Assembly (NCBI GenBank): GCA_036337765.1
Contig: JAYZDP010000131.1
Location: 1 to 42,326 of the forward strand
Reading direction: 5' to 3'
From: JAYZDP01 sp036337765
GTDB lineage: Bacteria > Acidobacteriota > Thermoanaerobaculia > Multivoradales > Multivoraceae
Length of the DNA: 42,326 nt
This document shows positions 15,772-24,722 of the stretch, piece by piece. Within the stretch, counting starts at the first letter, position 1. Every line of letters starts with the position of its first letter. Below the pieces are notes generated by a model. It had not been told where the DNA came from and ran no database searches. It was given only the letters and a program-made list of their open reading frames with translations. Both the position numbers and the translations under genes were made by a program.

Positions 15772-17997
15772 ATGTATTGCCCGAGAGGAGTCCGCTCGCC
15801 GATCCTTGTGATCGCGGGGCTCGGCCTGGCGCCCTTCGGTGCCGCGGATGCGCAGGTCGCGCCACCAGAGCTGAGGGCGCATCGTTTCGCTGTGCCACCG
15901 GCGATCGACGGGGAAGTGATCTCGGAGTCCGTGTGGCAGGCGCTCGAGGTGGCGACCAACTTCGTCCAGTTGCAACCGTTCGAGGGCGAGCCAGCGACGG
16001 AGCGCACCGAGGTGCGGATCGGCTTCGACGACACCACCCTCTACATCGGCGTGGTCTGTTACGACTCGGAGCCTTCGGCACTCGCGATCTCCGACAGCCG
16101 TCGCGACGCCCAGCTCGAGGAAGAGGACAGCTTCCGGGTCGTCCTCGACACGTATCACGATCGCCAGAACGGCCTGATCTTCGGCACCAACGTCGGGGGC
16201 ATCCAGTACGACGGTCAGATGACGAACCAGGGTCGCGGGCAGACGCCGAGCATCGGTAGCTCGGGGCCCACCCGGGGCGGTAGCGCCAACCTGGATTGGG
16301 ACACCTCCTGGAACGTGGCGACACGGACCTCCGACATCGGGTGGAGTGCCGAGCTCGCCATTCCGTTCCGCAGCCTGCGCTACGGCTCGAGCGCGACCTG
16401 GGGCATGAACTTCGAGCGCAACATCCGGCGCAAGAGCGAAACCAGCTTCTGGGCACCGCTTGGAAGAGAGTTCGATCTCTTTCGAGTCTCCGAAGCTGGG
16501 GTGCTCGTCGGGCTCGAGGCGCCCAACCGCCGTAGCCTTCAGGTCGTGCCGTATGCCCTGACCTCGACGCGTGACGACGGCGTCACAGAGCGGAAGACCG
16601 ATGTCGAAGGGGGCTTCGACGTTAAATACGGCATCACCCCGAGTCTGACCCTCGACGGGACTTTCAAGACGGACTTTGCCCAGGTCGAGGTCGACGACCA
16701 GCAGATCAACCTCGACCGCTTCAGCCTCTTCTTTCCGGAGAAGAGACCCTTCTTTCTGGAGAACGCCGGGTACTTCACGGTCGGCACCACCGGCCCGAGG
16801 TTTCCCGGCTCGGGGTTCGTCGATCTCTTCTTCAGCCGCAGGATCGGGCTCGACGAGGGCGAACAGGTGCCGATTCGAGCTGGAGTGCGCGTGTCCGGCA
16901 AGGCAGCGGGTCTGAACGTGGGCTTTCTCGACATGCAGACCGAAGAGCTTGGCGATCTGCACGCCAACAACTTCGCCGTCGGTAGGCTGAGCCGGGAGTT
17001 CGGCAAGCGCGGCCGGGCGGGCCTGATCGCGCTCAACCGTCAGGGGACCGGCTCAGCTCCCGACGATGACTACAACCGGACCTACGGTATCGACGGGCAA
17101 ATCGGTATCGGTCGCTATGCCGACCTCTCCGGCTTCATCGCCAACACCTCGACTCCGGGGCGGGAGGGTCACGATCATGCGTTCGCCCTCGAGGTCGGCC
17201 AGGAGTCACCTCGATGGCGCAACCGGGCCTCCTACTCGGAGGTGGGCGAGGACTTCAATCCCGAGGTGGGCTTCGTGAATCGGTCGAACTACCGTCGCTT
17301 CACGGGTTCTTTCGGTCATCGCATCCGGCCCAAGGGCTCGCGTATCCAGGAGTGGGGGCCGCGCTTTTTCTTCGACGACTACCGCGACTTCGACGGCTTT
17401 CAAGAGACCGGCCGCTACTCCTTCGGCGGCGAGGTCCAGACCCGCAGCGGCGCCGGGGTCACTCTGTTTGTCGGCAACACGCGCGAGGGAGTGCGCGAGC
17501 CGTTCGAGCTCTTCCCCGGTGTCATCGTTCCGGCCGGCACCCATCGCAGCAAGTCGCCGTACTACTTCATGTTCTTCAACTCCAACCGCGGCCGGGCCAT
17601 CAGCCTCGGCGGCCGGATCCAGGCTGGCGGCTTCTTCGACGGCGAGCAGCTCTCGATCAACCCGACCCTGAACCTGCGCATGGGGGACTACTTGAGCTCC
17701 GAGCTCGGCTGGTCGTACAACGACGTCGAGCTTTCGGGCGGAGACTTCAACGCGCAGCTCGGTCGGCTCCGGCTGACCTATGCCTTCAGCACCGAGATTC
17801 TGCTGCAGGCGCTGATCCAGTACAACGACGTCAACAATGACGTCTCGACCAACCTTCGCTTCAGTTGGCTCGGCGCCGCGAACACCGGGCTCTTCCTGGT
17901 CTATAACGAGGTTTCGGAGTTCGGAGCGATGGCGGCGCTAGAGCCAGACCGCAGTCTGATCCTCAAGTACAGCCGTCTTATCGAGGTATTTCGCTGA
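15772..17997 (+). CDS. DUF5916 family protein with N-terminal CBM9-like domain, outer-membrane barrel-type
   Basis: The ATG at 15772 gives a signal peptide (SPILVIAGLGLAPFGAADAQ); a GTG at 15712 in the same frame is possible, and neither has a strong ribosome site. Of the 741 residues, ~45-230 form a carbohydrate-binding family-9-like domain (PPAIDGEVISESVWQ, TTLYIGVVCYDSEP, WSAELAIPFRSLRYG), and the rest is a beta-rich region with alternating strands ending in an aromatic residue pattern (SRLIEVFR) typical of outer-membrane barrels. The motif FFPEKRPFFLENAGYF around residue 320-340 is a hallmark of DUF5916. Function is unknown in the family. It follows the propeller gene by 87 nt. Confidence 0.85.
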   Translation: MYCPRGVRSPILVIAGLGLAPFGAADAQVAPPELRAHRFAVPPAIDGEVISESVWQALEVATNFVQLQPFEGEPATERTEVRIGFDDTTLYIGVVCYDSEPSALAISDSRRDAQLEEEDSFRVVLDTYHDRQNGLIFGTNVGGIQYDGQMTNQGRGQTPSIGSSGPTRGGSANLDWDTSWNVATRTSDIGWSAELAIPFRSLRYGSSATWGMNFERNIRRKSETSFWAPLGREFDLFRVSEAGVLVGLEAPNRRSLQVVPYALTSTRDDGVTERKTDVEGGFDVKYGITPSLTLDGTFKTDFAQVEVDDQQINLDRFSLFFPEKRPFFLENAGYFTVGTTGPRFPGSGFVDLFFSRRIGLDEGEQVPIRAGVRVSGKAAGLNVGFLDMQTEELGDLHANNFAVGRLSREFGKRGRAGLIALNRQGTGSAPDDDYNRTYGIDGQIGIGRYADLSGFIANTSTPGREGHDHAFALEVGQESPRWRNRASYSEVGEDFNPEVGFVNRSNYRRFTGSFGHRIRPKGSRIQEWGPRFFFDDYRDFDGFQETGRYSFGGEVQTRSGAGVTLFVGNTREGVREPFELFPGVIVPAGTHRSKSPYYFMFFNSNRGRAISLGGRIQAGGFFDGEQLSINPTLNLRMGDYLSSELGWSYNDVELSGGDFNAQLGRLRLTYAFSTEILLQALIQYNDVNNDVSTNLRFSWLGAANTGLFLVYNEVSEFGAMAALEPDRSLILKYSRLIEVFR

Positions 17998-18092
17998 CCG
18001 CCAGACGCCGGCACAGCTTCGCTTCAGGCTGCGCCGTGACGATAGGATGCACGCCCTCCATTCGGACGATTTGGCGCAGAGAAAGGCGCATC

Positions 18093-21000
18093 ATGAGAGC
18101 TCGATTCTTGGCGGTATCCGCTGCGCTGTTCGTGTTGACGATCGGCTCCACCTGCGGCCGCCCGGACGCCGGTGACTCCGGAACAGCGAGCGCGGAATCG
18201 ACGGTCGCGCTTCATGCGGTTCAGGACGAGCAGGCCGGCACCATCTCCATCTTTCGCGACGGCGGTGAGCAGCCGATCCTCACCCAGAATGCGGGTACTG
18301 AGCATCGGCCGTTCCTCCATCCGATCGTGGCACCGGATGGCAATGGCAACGTGACCGAGTACAGCCCGGGGCATCATCCGCATCAGACTGGTCTGTACTG
18401 GGGCTTTACCAGGGTCAACGGTGAGCCGGTGCCGGAAGAGACACTTAGGGAGTGGTTCTACCGGCGCGACAAGCCGGAAGACATCGCCAGGGCCATCGGC
18501 CGTGACTACTTTCACAATCCGGGCGCCGCCTACTGGCGACTGAAGTCGGCCTCCGTGGTGACGGCTGCCGGAGAAGAGGTCCGGTGGCAGACGGTCTACG
18601 ACATGTTGGACGCAGACGGTAGCGCCTTCATGACCGAGACCCAGAACTGGACGATGCGACTCGACGTCGGCTCAGAAGCCGCAGATGAGAACCGCTACAT
18701 TCTAGATCTCGAATGGTCCGGCGACGCCCATGTCGACGTTTCGATTAACGAGATGCAGTACGGCGGCATGTTCTTGCGCATGCCGTGGCACGAGGGCATC
18801 GAGGGTGAAGTTGTCAACGCGGCGCGGCAGCGAAACGGGGAGGCCGAGGGCCAGCGTGCGATGTGGGTCGATGTCGGCATGCAGGTCGACGGACGCGACG
18901 ATCTCGCGCACGTCGCGATCTTCGACCACCCGATGAACAACGGCTTTCCGCAGACCTGGCGAGTGGACGGCCAGCTGGGCGTCGGCCCGGCCCGCGCTCG
19001 CATGGGCGACTGGCACATCCCCGAAGGCACGAGTGAGGTCATACGCCATCGGCTCATCGTCTACACGGGTGAGCTCAACGATTTGGAGCTGACCGAGGAG
19101 TGGCAGGAGTACTCCGGCACGTACTACACCGCGTCGCTATGGGGACTGGCGCAGAAAGAGGCCCTGCAGGAGAAGTTTCTGACCCCTGACGAAGCTGTCG
19201 CTAGCATGACCGTGCCGGCGGGGTACGAGGTCAATGCCTGGGCATCCGAGCCGATGATCACGCAGCCGATGGCGTTCGCCTGGGACGATCGAGGCCGGAT
19301 GTGGATCGCGGAGAACCGCGACTACGAGAGCCGCGGTGCGGGGTTTTCGAACTTCGGAGACAGTCGCATTCTCATCCTGGAGGACACCGATCGAGACGGC
19401 ACGGCGGACAGCTCGAAGGTATTTCTGGAGGGCATTCCGTTCCCTTCCGCGCTGGCCGTGGGGTTCGATGGCCTGTTTCTCGGCGCCCCGCCGCATCTGC
19501 TCTTCATTCCGGATCTTGATGGCGATGACGTCGGGGACATGGACGATGCGGAGATTCTCCTCACCGGGTGGGGCATCCGTGATCGCCATGAGACCATCAA
19601 CAGCTTCCACTGGGGGCCCGATGGGTGGCTCTACGGGCTCGAGGGATTCGCGACGCCCTCGAAGATCCGAAAACCGAGCGCTGACACCAAGTTTTTCGGG
19701 CACAACGACCCGTTTCCCCACGATCTACTCGAAGCCGAGGGCGTGGACATCAATGGCGGAGTGTGGAGATACCACCCGACAAAGAGGGTGTTCGAGGTGG
19801 TGGGGCACGGCTTCTCGAACCCCTGGGGCATCGACTACGACGCCAAGGGTCAGCTGTTCATCAGCGCCTGTGTCATCCCCCACCTCTTTCACGTAGTTCC
19901 GGGCGGGATCTATCACCGCCAGGGCGGCCAACACTTCAACCCCTACGTCTACGGCGACATCCGCACCATCGTCAATCACCGGCACCGCTCCGCGCACGGG
20001 GGTGCGCGGGTGTACCTGTCGGACGCGTTCCCCAAGGAGCAGTGGGGTCGACTCTTCATGGCGAACATCCACGAGCATGCCGTGCTGACGGATGAGCTCG
20101 AGCCGAAGGGATCGGGTTTCGTCGCCCATCACGGGGAGGACTTCCTGCTCGCCAATAATGCTCAGTGGGTCGGTTTTTCGATGGAGATCGGCCCAGCCGG
20201 CGACGTGTTCGTGCTCGACTGGCACGACGCTGACATCTGCGGCAACAGCGTCCACCACAAGGAAACCGGAAGGATCTTTCGCATCGCACCGCAGGAGTCG
20301 CTTGCCGAGGACTGGGAGGGCCGCTACGACGACATCAAGTCGATGACCGGCGCGCAGTTGGTGGAGCTTCAGCTGAAGAAGAGTGCCTGGCACGCGCGCA
20401 GGGCAAGAGTCGTTCTCCAGGGTCGGGCCGCCACCGGCGAGCTCGATTTCGGCGTGCGCGATCGGCTGCACGAGATGTTCGCCTCGAACCCGGATCCGGA
20501 CCTGCGCTTGCGGGCAATGTGGGCACTGCACGTCACCGGCGGCTTCCAGGCTGCGCAGCTCGTCAGCGCACTGGAGGACCGTGACCCCCATGTGCGCGCT
20601 TGGGCGATTCAACTGCTGAACGAGGACCACTCGGCGCCTCCTGAGGCCGTGGAGGTGTTCGCCCGGATGGCCGCGCGCGACGACTCCCCGGTCGTGCGCC
20701 TCTACCTCACGGCCGCGCTGCAGCGCCTCGATTACGAAGCTCGGTGGGCGATTGCCGAGGGGCTGGTCCAACACGGCGACGACGCCGACGATCACAACAT
20801 CCCGAAGATGCTGTGGTTCGGTATCGAGCCGCTGGTCGCCGAGAATCCTGCCCGTGCGCTGGCCCTTGCCGCGCGCAGCGAGATTCCGACGATCGTCGAG
20901 AACATCAGCCGGCGCGTGGTCGATGCCGACGAGCTCGGGACACTCGTCACCTCGCTCGAAGGGCGCTCGGAGGTTCGCGCGGGTCTTTTGCGTGGCATGC

Positions 21001-22307
21001 GTGCCGGGCTCGAAGGGCGATTCGACACCACGCCTCCTCCCAACTGGGACGCAGCCTACACGAAGCTGCGCAAGGACCGATCGATGGCGGAGCTCGCCCT
21101 GGAGGTGGAGCAGCAGTTCGGCGGCATCGAGGCCGCGAAGCAGTTCATGGCGACGCTCACGGACGAGGGCGCGTCGACCGAGGGTCGCAGCAAGGCGTTG
21201 AGTGGGCTGGCCGCTCAGCAGTACGACGACCTGGCCGAGGAGATCCCTTCGCTGCTGGACGATCCAGGCTTGCGAGTGGCCGCCATCCGTGCCGTCGCTG
21301 CTTTCGACGAGCGCTCACTCGCGGCCCTGCTGTTGGAGCGCTACGACGGCTTCGACCCGGACGAGAAGCTGGCCGTTGTGCAGGCTCTCTCCTCCCGCTC
21401 CGCCTACGGTCGGATGTTGACCCGGGCGATCGCGGAGCAAGCCATCCCCAGGCGAGACGTGCCGGCGTATGTCGCCAGGCAGCTTCATAGAGTCGTAGGA
21501 AGCGGGTTTCTCGAAGTCTGGGGGCCGATCACCAGAGTCTCGAGCGAGAAGACGGCAGCGCTTGCCAGGTACAAGACCCTGCTCGGCGACCAAACCCTCG
21601 CCTCGGCCGATGCCCACAAGGGGCAGCAGATGTTTAACGACCTTTGCGGGGTCTGCCATCAGATGTATGGCGAAGGCGGCCTCATCGGTCCCGAGCTCAC
21701 GGGCTCGAACCGCACCGAGCTCGACTATCTGCTCACCAACATCATCGACCCCAGCGGTGACATTCAGGACGACTACCGCACCGTGATGGTGACCACGCGC
21801 GATGGCCGGACCTATTCCGGAACGATTGCCGGCGAGAGCGCGCGGACCCTCACCATGCGGGTCGTGGGCCAGGACGCTGTGGTCATCAGTCAGGCGGACA
21901 TCCAGTCGCGCGACCAGTTCCCGCTTTCGATGATGCCGGAGGGCCTGCTTGAGCCGTTTTCAGCCAGTCAGGTGACGGACCTGGTGGGCTATTTGATGAC
22001 TGCCGGGCAGGCGAGCCCCTTGCTCAGAGAGGAAGCCGAAAGAAAAACGTGGCCATGGTCGGGCTCGGCTTCGGCGCCGAGTTCATCCCGATCTACCAGA
22101 GTCATCCCGACGCCAACGTCCATGCGATCTGTCGTCGCAACGAGGACGAGCTCAATCGGGTCGGCGACCAGTTCGGGATCGGGCGGCGAGCGACGAGCTT
22201 CGAAGAAGTCCTGGCAGATCCCGACATCGATTTCGTTCACATCAACAGCCCGATCCCGGATCATGCCTGGATGTCGCTGGCCGCGCTCGACGCCGGCAAG
22301 CACGTGA
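18093..22307 (+). CDS. Multidomain protein: DUF6807 (PmoA-like) + PVC-type propeller + HEAT repeats + cytochrome c
   Basis: The ATG at 18093 precedes a signal peptide (FLAVSAALFVLTIGSTCG). Residues ~35-345 match DUF6807, named PmoA-like, with PGHHPHQTGLYWGF near 92 and FDHPMNNGFP. From ~363 to 730 runs the propeller of PVC-type heme proteins (PAGYEVNAWASEP, MAFAWDDRGRMWIAENRDY, NINGGVWRYHP-like INGGVWRYHP). Residues ~750-1155 are HEAT-like helical repeats. The heme motif CGVCHQM is near residue 1185, followed by IGPELTGSNR and DPSGDIQDDYR of the Planctomycete-type cytochrome domain. That domain ends near 22005, but no stop follows: the frame runs ~100 residues on, antiphase to the Gfo/Idh gene, to 22307. 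The added tail is low-complexity and probably not native. It likely oxidises or binds a sugar-like substrate outside the cytoplasm. Confidence 0.85.
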   Translation: MRARFLAVSAALFVLTIGSTCGRPDAGDSGTASAESTVALHAVQDEQAGTISIFRDGGEQPILTQNAGTEHRPFLHPIVAPDGNGNVTEYSPGHHPHQTGLYWGFTRVNGEPVPEETLREWFYRRDKPEDIARAIGRDYFHNPGAAYWRLKSASVVTAAGEEVRWQTVYDMLDADGSAFMTETQNWTMRLDVGSEAADENRYILDLEWSGDAHVDVSINEMQYGGMFLRMPWHEGIEGEVVNAARQRNGEAEGQRAMWVDVGMQVDGRDDLAHVAIFDHPMNNGFPQTWRVDGQLGVGPARARMGDWHIPEGTSEVIRHRLIVYTGELNDLELTEEWQEYSGTYYTASLWGLAQKEALQEKFLTPDEAVASMTVPAGYEVNAWASEPMITQPMAFAWDDRGRMWIAENRDYESRGAGFSNFGDSRILILEDTDRDGTADSSKVFLEGIPFPSALAVGFDGLFLGAPPHLLFIPDLDGDDVGDMDDAEILLTGWGIRDRHETINSFHWGPDGWLYGLEGFATPSKIRKPSADTKFFGHNDPFPHDLLEAEGVDINGGVWRYHPTKRVFEVVGHGFSNPWGIDYDAKGQLFISACVIPHLFHVVPGGIYHRQGGQHFNPYVYGDIRTIVNHRHRSAHGGARVYLSDAFPKEQWGRLFMANIHEHAVLTDELEPKGSGFVAHHGEDFLLANNAQWVGFSMEIGPAGDVFVLDWHDADICGNSVHHKETGRIFRIAPQESLAEDWEGRYDDIKSMTGAQLVELQLKKSAWHARRARVVLQGRAATGELDFGVRDRLHEMFASNPDPDLRLRAMWALHVTGGFQAAQLVSALEDRDPHVRAWAIQLLNEDHSAPPEAVEVFARMAARDDSPVVRLYLTAALQRLDYEARWAIAEGLVQHGDDADDHNIPKMLWFGIEPLVAENPARALALAARSEIPTIVENISRRVVDADELGTLVTSLEGRSEVRAGLLRGMRAGLEGRFDTTPPPNWDAAYTKLRKDRSMAELALEVEQQFGGIEAAKQFMATLTDEGASTEGRSKALSGLAAQQYDDLAEEIPSLLDDPGLRVAAIRAVAAFDERSLAALLLERYDGFDPDEKLAVVQALSSRSAYGRMLTRAIAEQAIPRRDVPAYVARQLHRVVGSGFLEVWGPITRVSSEKTAALARYKTLLGDQTLASADAHKGQQMFNDLCGVCHQMYGEGGLIGPELTGSNRTELDYLLTNIIDPSGDIQDDYRTVMVTTRDGRTYSGTIAGESARTLTMRVVGQDAVVISQADIQSRDQFPLSMMPEGLLEPFSASQVTDLVGYLMTAGQASPLLREEAERKTWPWSGSASAPSSSRSTRVIPTPTSMRSVVATRTSSIGSATSSGSGGERRASKKSWQIPTSISFTSTARSRIMPGCRWPRSTPAST

Positions 22308-23152
22308 TGTGCACGGTGCCGATGGCGACGACGATCGACGACTGCCGAAAGATCGTCGAGAAGGTGGAGGCGACTGGCCTGAAGTACATGATGGCGGAGA
22401 CGGTGGTCTACAGCCGTGAGTTTCTGTTCATCAAGGAGCTCTACGAGAAGGGCGAGCTCGGCGAGATTCAGCATCTGGCCGCCTCGCATCCCCAGGACAT
22501 GGACGGCTGGCCCGCGTACTGGGAAGAGATGATCCCTATGCACTATGCGACCCACGTGGTCAGCCCATGCCTGGGGTTGGTCGACGGGCTCGCGGAGTAC
22601 GTCAGCTGCTTCGGCTCGGGCCGGGTGCGTGACGACATCGCAGTGAAGTCCGGCAACCGCTTCGCGGTCGAGACCTGCCACATCAAGGTCAAGGACAGCG
22701 ATCTGACCGCGCACATCTGGCGTTTTCTTTACGACGTCGCCAGGCAGTACCGGGAGAGCTTCGACGTGTACGGCACGAAGAAGAGCTTCGAATGGACCCT
22801 GGTAGAGGGCGAGGCCCATGTCCTGCACACCGCCAAGAGGCCGGAGGCCGAGATCCCGTCGAAAGTCGAGGTCCCCGACTACGCGCACCTCCTGCCCGAG
22901 CCGATTCGCCGGTTCACGCTGCCACAGGAGATCCAGGACGCGGAGCACCTCTCGTTCATCCAAGGCGGCGGCCACGGTGGATCCCATCCTCACCTGGCGA
23001 ATGAGTTTCTGCGCGCTCTCGAGGATGACCGTGAGCCGAGGCCGAACGCGGTCACCAGTGCCAACTGGACCTGTGTCGGCATCTGCGCGCACATCTCCGC
23101 CACCAAGGGCGGCGAGATCGTGCCTCTGCCGGAGTTCACCCTGTCGTCATGA
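22049..23152 (+). CDS. Gfo/Idh/MocA family oxidoreductase
   Basis: The GTG at 22049 is the only start codon in frame before the Rossmann motif AMVGLGFGAEFIP; the three codons before it read K-K-N, as if the native protein began slightly earlier. The 367-residue product has NSPIPDHAWMSLAALDAGKH, MMAETVVYSREF, the HPQDMDGWPAYW block and the C-terminal QGGGHGGSHPHLANEF, EPRPNAVTSANWTC pattern of a widespread sugar dehydrogenase-like subfamily. The usual EKP motif with its catalytic lysine is replaced by TVPMA at residues ~89-93. It overlaps the preceding frame by 259 nt and is followed 40 nt later by an MFS transporter, suggesting a sugar or cyclitol pathway. Confidence 0.88.
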   Translation: MAMVGLGFGAEFIPIYQSHPDANVHAICRRNEDELNRVGDQFGIGRRATSFEEVLADPDIDFVHINSPIPDHAWMSLAALDAGKHVMCTVPMATTIDDCRKIVEKVEATGLKYMMAETVVYSREFLFIKELYEKGELGEIQHLAASHPQDMDGWPAYWEEMIPMHYATHVVSPCLGLVDGLAEYVSCFGSGRVRDDIAVKSGNRFAVETCHIKVKDSDLTAHIWRFLYDVARQYRESFDVYGTKKSFEWTLVEGEAHVLHTAKRPEAEIPSKVEVPDYAHLLPEPIRRFTLPQEIQDAEHLSFIQGGGHGGSHPHLANEFLRALEDDREPRPNAVTSANWTCVGICAHISATKGGEIVPLPEFTLSS

Positions 23153-23192
23153 TCGCCGATCCATGCACTTTCGACCCAACACCCGAGGCTGA

Positions 23193-24641
23193 ATGAACCA
23201 TACAAAGCTGCTGATCGCGAGCTTCCTGACCATCCTCGTTGCCGGTCTCGGCTTTGCAGTCCGCGGGGGACTGCTCCTCGAGTGGGGGACAGCCTTCGGG
23301 TTCACCCAGACCGAGCTGGGCCAGATCACTGGCGGCGGCTTCGTCGGCTTCGGCATCGTGATCCTCATCGCCAGCCTCTTTTTGGATCGCTTCGGATACA
23401 AGCCCTTTCTGATTCTCGCCGGCGTGCTGCACGTGGCGTCGGTGGTTCTGACAGTTGCGGCCACCTTCGTTTACAACGGCTCCGTCGATACGAACCTCGA
23501 GGCGGCTCGCTCGGGTGCCTTCTTCTGCCTGTTCTGGGGGATCTTCATCTTCGCCATCGCCAACGGGATCTGCGAGGCGGTCGTCAATCCGTTGGTCGCC
23601 ACGCTCTACCCGAAGGAGAAGACCCACTACTTGAACATCCTCCACGCCGGCTGGCCTGGCGGAATGATCATCGGCGCGCTGCTCGGCGTGGTGATGATCG
23701 GCAGAGTGCGCTGGGAGATCGTTCTCGCGCTCTATCTCGTTCCGACGTTGATCTACCTGGTCATGATGCTGAAGGAGAAGTTTCCCGAGTCCGAAGCGGC
23801 CGCCGCGGGCGTCTCCTTCGGCGAGATGCTCAAGGAGTTCGCGGCACCGGTTCTCATGCTGCTTCTGGTTCTTCACGTCTGTATCGGCTACGTCGAGCTC
23901 GGCACCGACAGCTGGATCGTCAACATCATGGACACCGTGCTTGGTGGCAAGGGCCTCTTCATCCTGCTCTACACCTCGGTCCTGATGTTCGTCTTGCGCT
24001 TTTTCGCCGGGCCGATCGTCCACCGCATCAGTCCCCTGGGGCTGCTCTTTTCGAGTGCTGTCCTCGCGGTGATCGGCCTCTACGCCCTCGGGAGCTTCTC
24101 GACGGCGGTGACCGTGATGGTGGCGGCAACGATCTACGGCATGGGCAAGACCTTCTTCTGGCCGACGATGCTGGGCGTCGTCTCCGAGCGCTTTCCGCGC
24201 GGCGGCGCCCTCACGCTGGGAGCGATCGGTGGTGTGGGCATGCTCTCGGCCGGGCTCCTAGGAGGCCCCGGAATCGGTTACTTGCAGGATCGCTACGCCT
24301 CCGAGAAGCTGGAGGAGACGTCGCCGGCTCTGTACCAGGAGTTCGCGGCTGAAGGGTCGAACCGCTTCCTCTTCTTTCAGGCCGTCCAGGGCCTCGACGG
24401 CTCCAAGATGGGTCCCGTCATGGAAAAGGCGAAAGACTTCAGCATCATGCTCACGCCCGACGAGCAGGCGGTGCGAGACTCCTCGTTCTACGGCGGACAG
24501 ATGGCACTCAAGGTGACCGCCATCGTTCCGGCTGTGATGGCTCTGGGCTTTCTGTTCCTGATCGCCTACTTCAGGATGACCGGTGGGTACAGGCAGGTCG
24601 CCTTGTCTTCGTCGCCCGACCGAGCACCGCCGGCGCCCTAA
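23193..24641 (+). CDS. MFS transporter, probably sugar or organic-acid uptake
   Basis: The 482-residue protein is strongly hydrophobic with about 12 membrane segments. The first helix pair (FLTILVAGLGFAVRGGLLLE) and the loop DRFGYKPFLILAG between helices 2 and 3 fit the MFS loop motif, and the two halves are separated by a charged loop (LKEKFPESEAAAAG, residues ~190-205). A long hydrophilic stretch near residues 380-430 is unusual and places an extra loop before the last helix pair. It lies downstream of the Gfo/Idh gene on the same strand, so its substrate is probably what that enzyme acts on; this is inference. Two hairpins follow the stop. Confidence 0.85.
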   Translation: MNHTKLLIASFLTILVAGLGFAVRGGLLLEWGTAFGFTQTELGQITGGGFVGFGIVILIASLFLDRFGYKPFLILAGVLHVASVVLTVAATFVYNGSVDTNLEAARSGAFFCLFWGIFIFAIANGICEAVVNPLVATLYPKEKTHYLNILHAGWPGGMIIGALLGVVMIGRVRWEIVLALYLVPTLIYLVMMLKEKFPESEAAAAGVSFGEMLKEFAAPVLMLLLVLHVCIGYVELGTDSWIVNIMDTVLGGKGLFILLYTSVLMFVLRFFAGPIVHRISPLGLLFSSAVLAVIGLYALGSFSTAVTVMVAATIYGMGKTFFWPTMLGVVSERFPRGGALTLGAIGGVGMLSAGLLGGPGIGYLQDRYASEKLEETSPALYQEFAAEGSNRFLFFQAVQGLDGSKMGPVMEKAKDFSIMLTPDEQAVRDSSFYGGQMALKVTAIVPAVMALGFLFLIAYFRMTGGYRQVALSSSPDRAPPAP

Positions 24642-24645
24642 CGCC

Positions 24646-24681
24646 CCAAGACCCGCCGGCCTGGTGGCCGACGGGTCTTGG
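24646..24681. terminator. Hairpin between convergent genes (16-bp stem, one mismatch)
   Basis: The arm CCAAGACCCGCCGGCC pairs with GGCCGACGGGTCTTGG around a TGGT loop. It starts 4 nt after the MFS stop and lies between convergent genes. There is no T-run on either side, so it may act in both directions as a stem-only terminator or mRNA 3'-end stabiliser. Confidence 0.6.
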
Positions 24682-24695
24682 CCCATCCCACCTAC

Positions 24696-24722
24696 CTAGG
24701 ATCCTGCTGCGCAGGCTCCTAG
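24696..24722. terminator. Second hairpin, overlapping the GST stop codon
   Basis: CTAGGATCCTGC pairs with GCAGGCTCCTAG (11 of 12 bp) around a TGC loop. Arm 2 includes the stop codon of the minus-strand GST gene. Together with the preceding hairpin it forms a tandem pair between convergent transcripts. Confidence 0.5.

Noticed and set aside
18093..19200. Methane oxidation, from the PmoA-like label of DUF6807
   Set aside because: The name is historical; the domain shown here has no relation to the particulate methane monooxygenase subunit by visible motifs, and no pmoB or pmoC is present.
22038..22050. Programmed -1 frameshift site joining the cytochrome protein to Gfo/Idh
   Set aside because: The A-rich run has only five consecutive A before C and the 0-frame codons do not form a canonical X-XXY-YYZ heptamer. 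An indel or missing stop is simpler.
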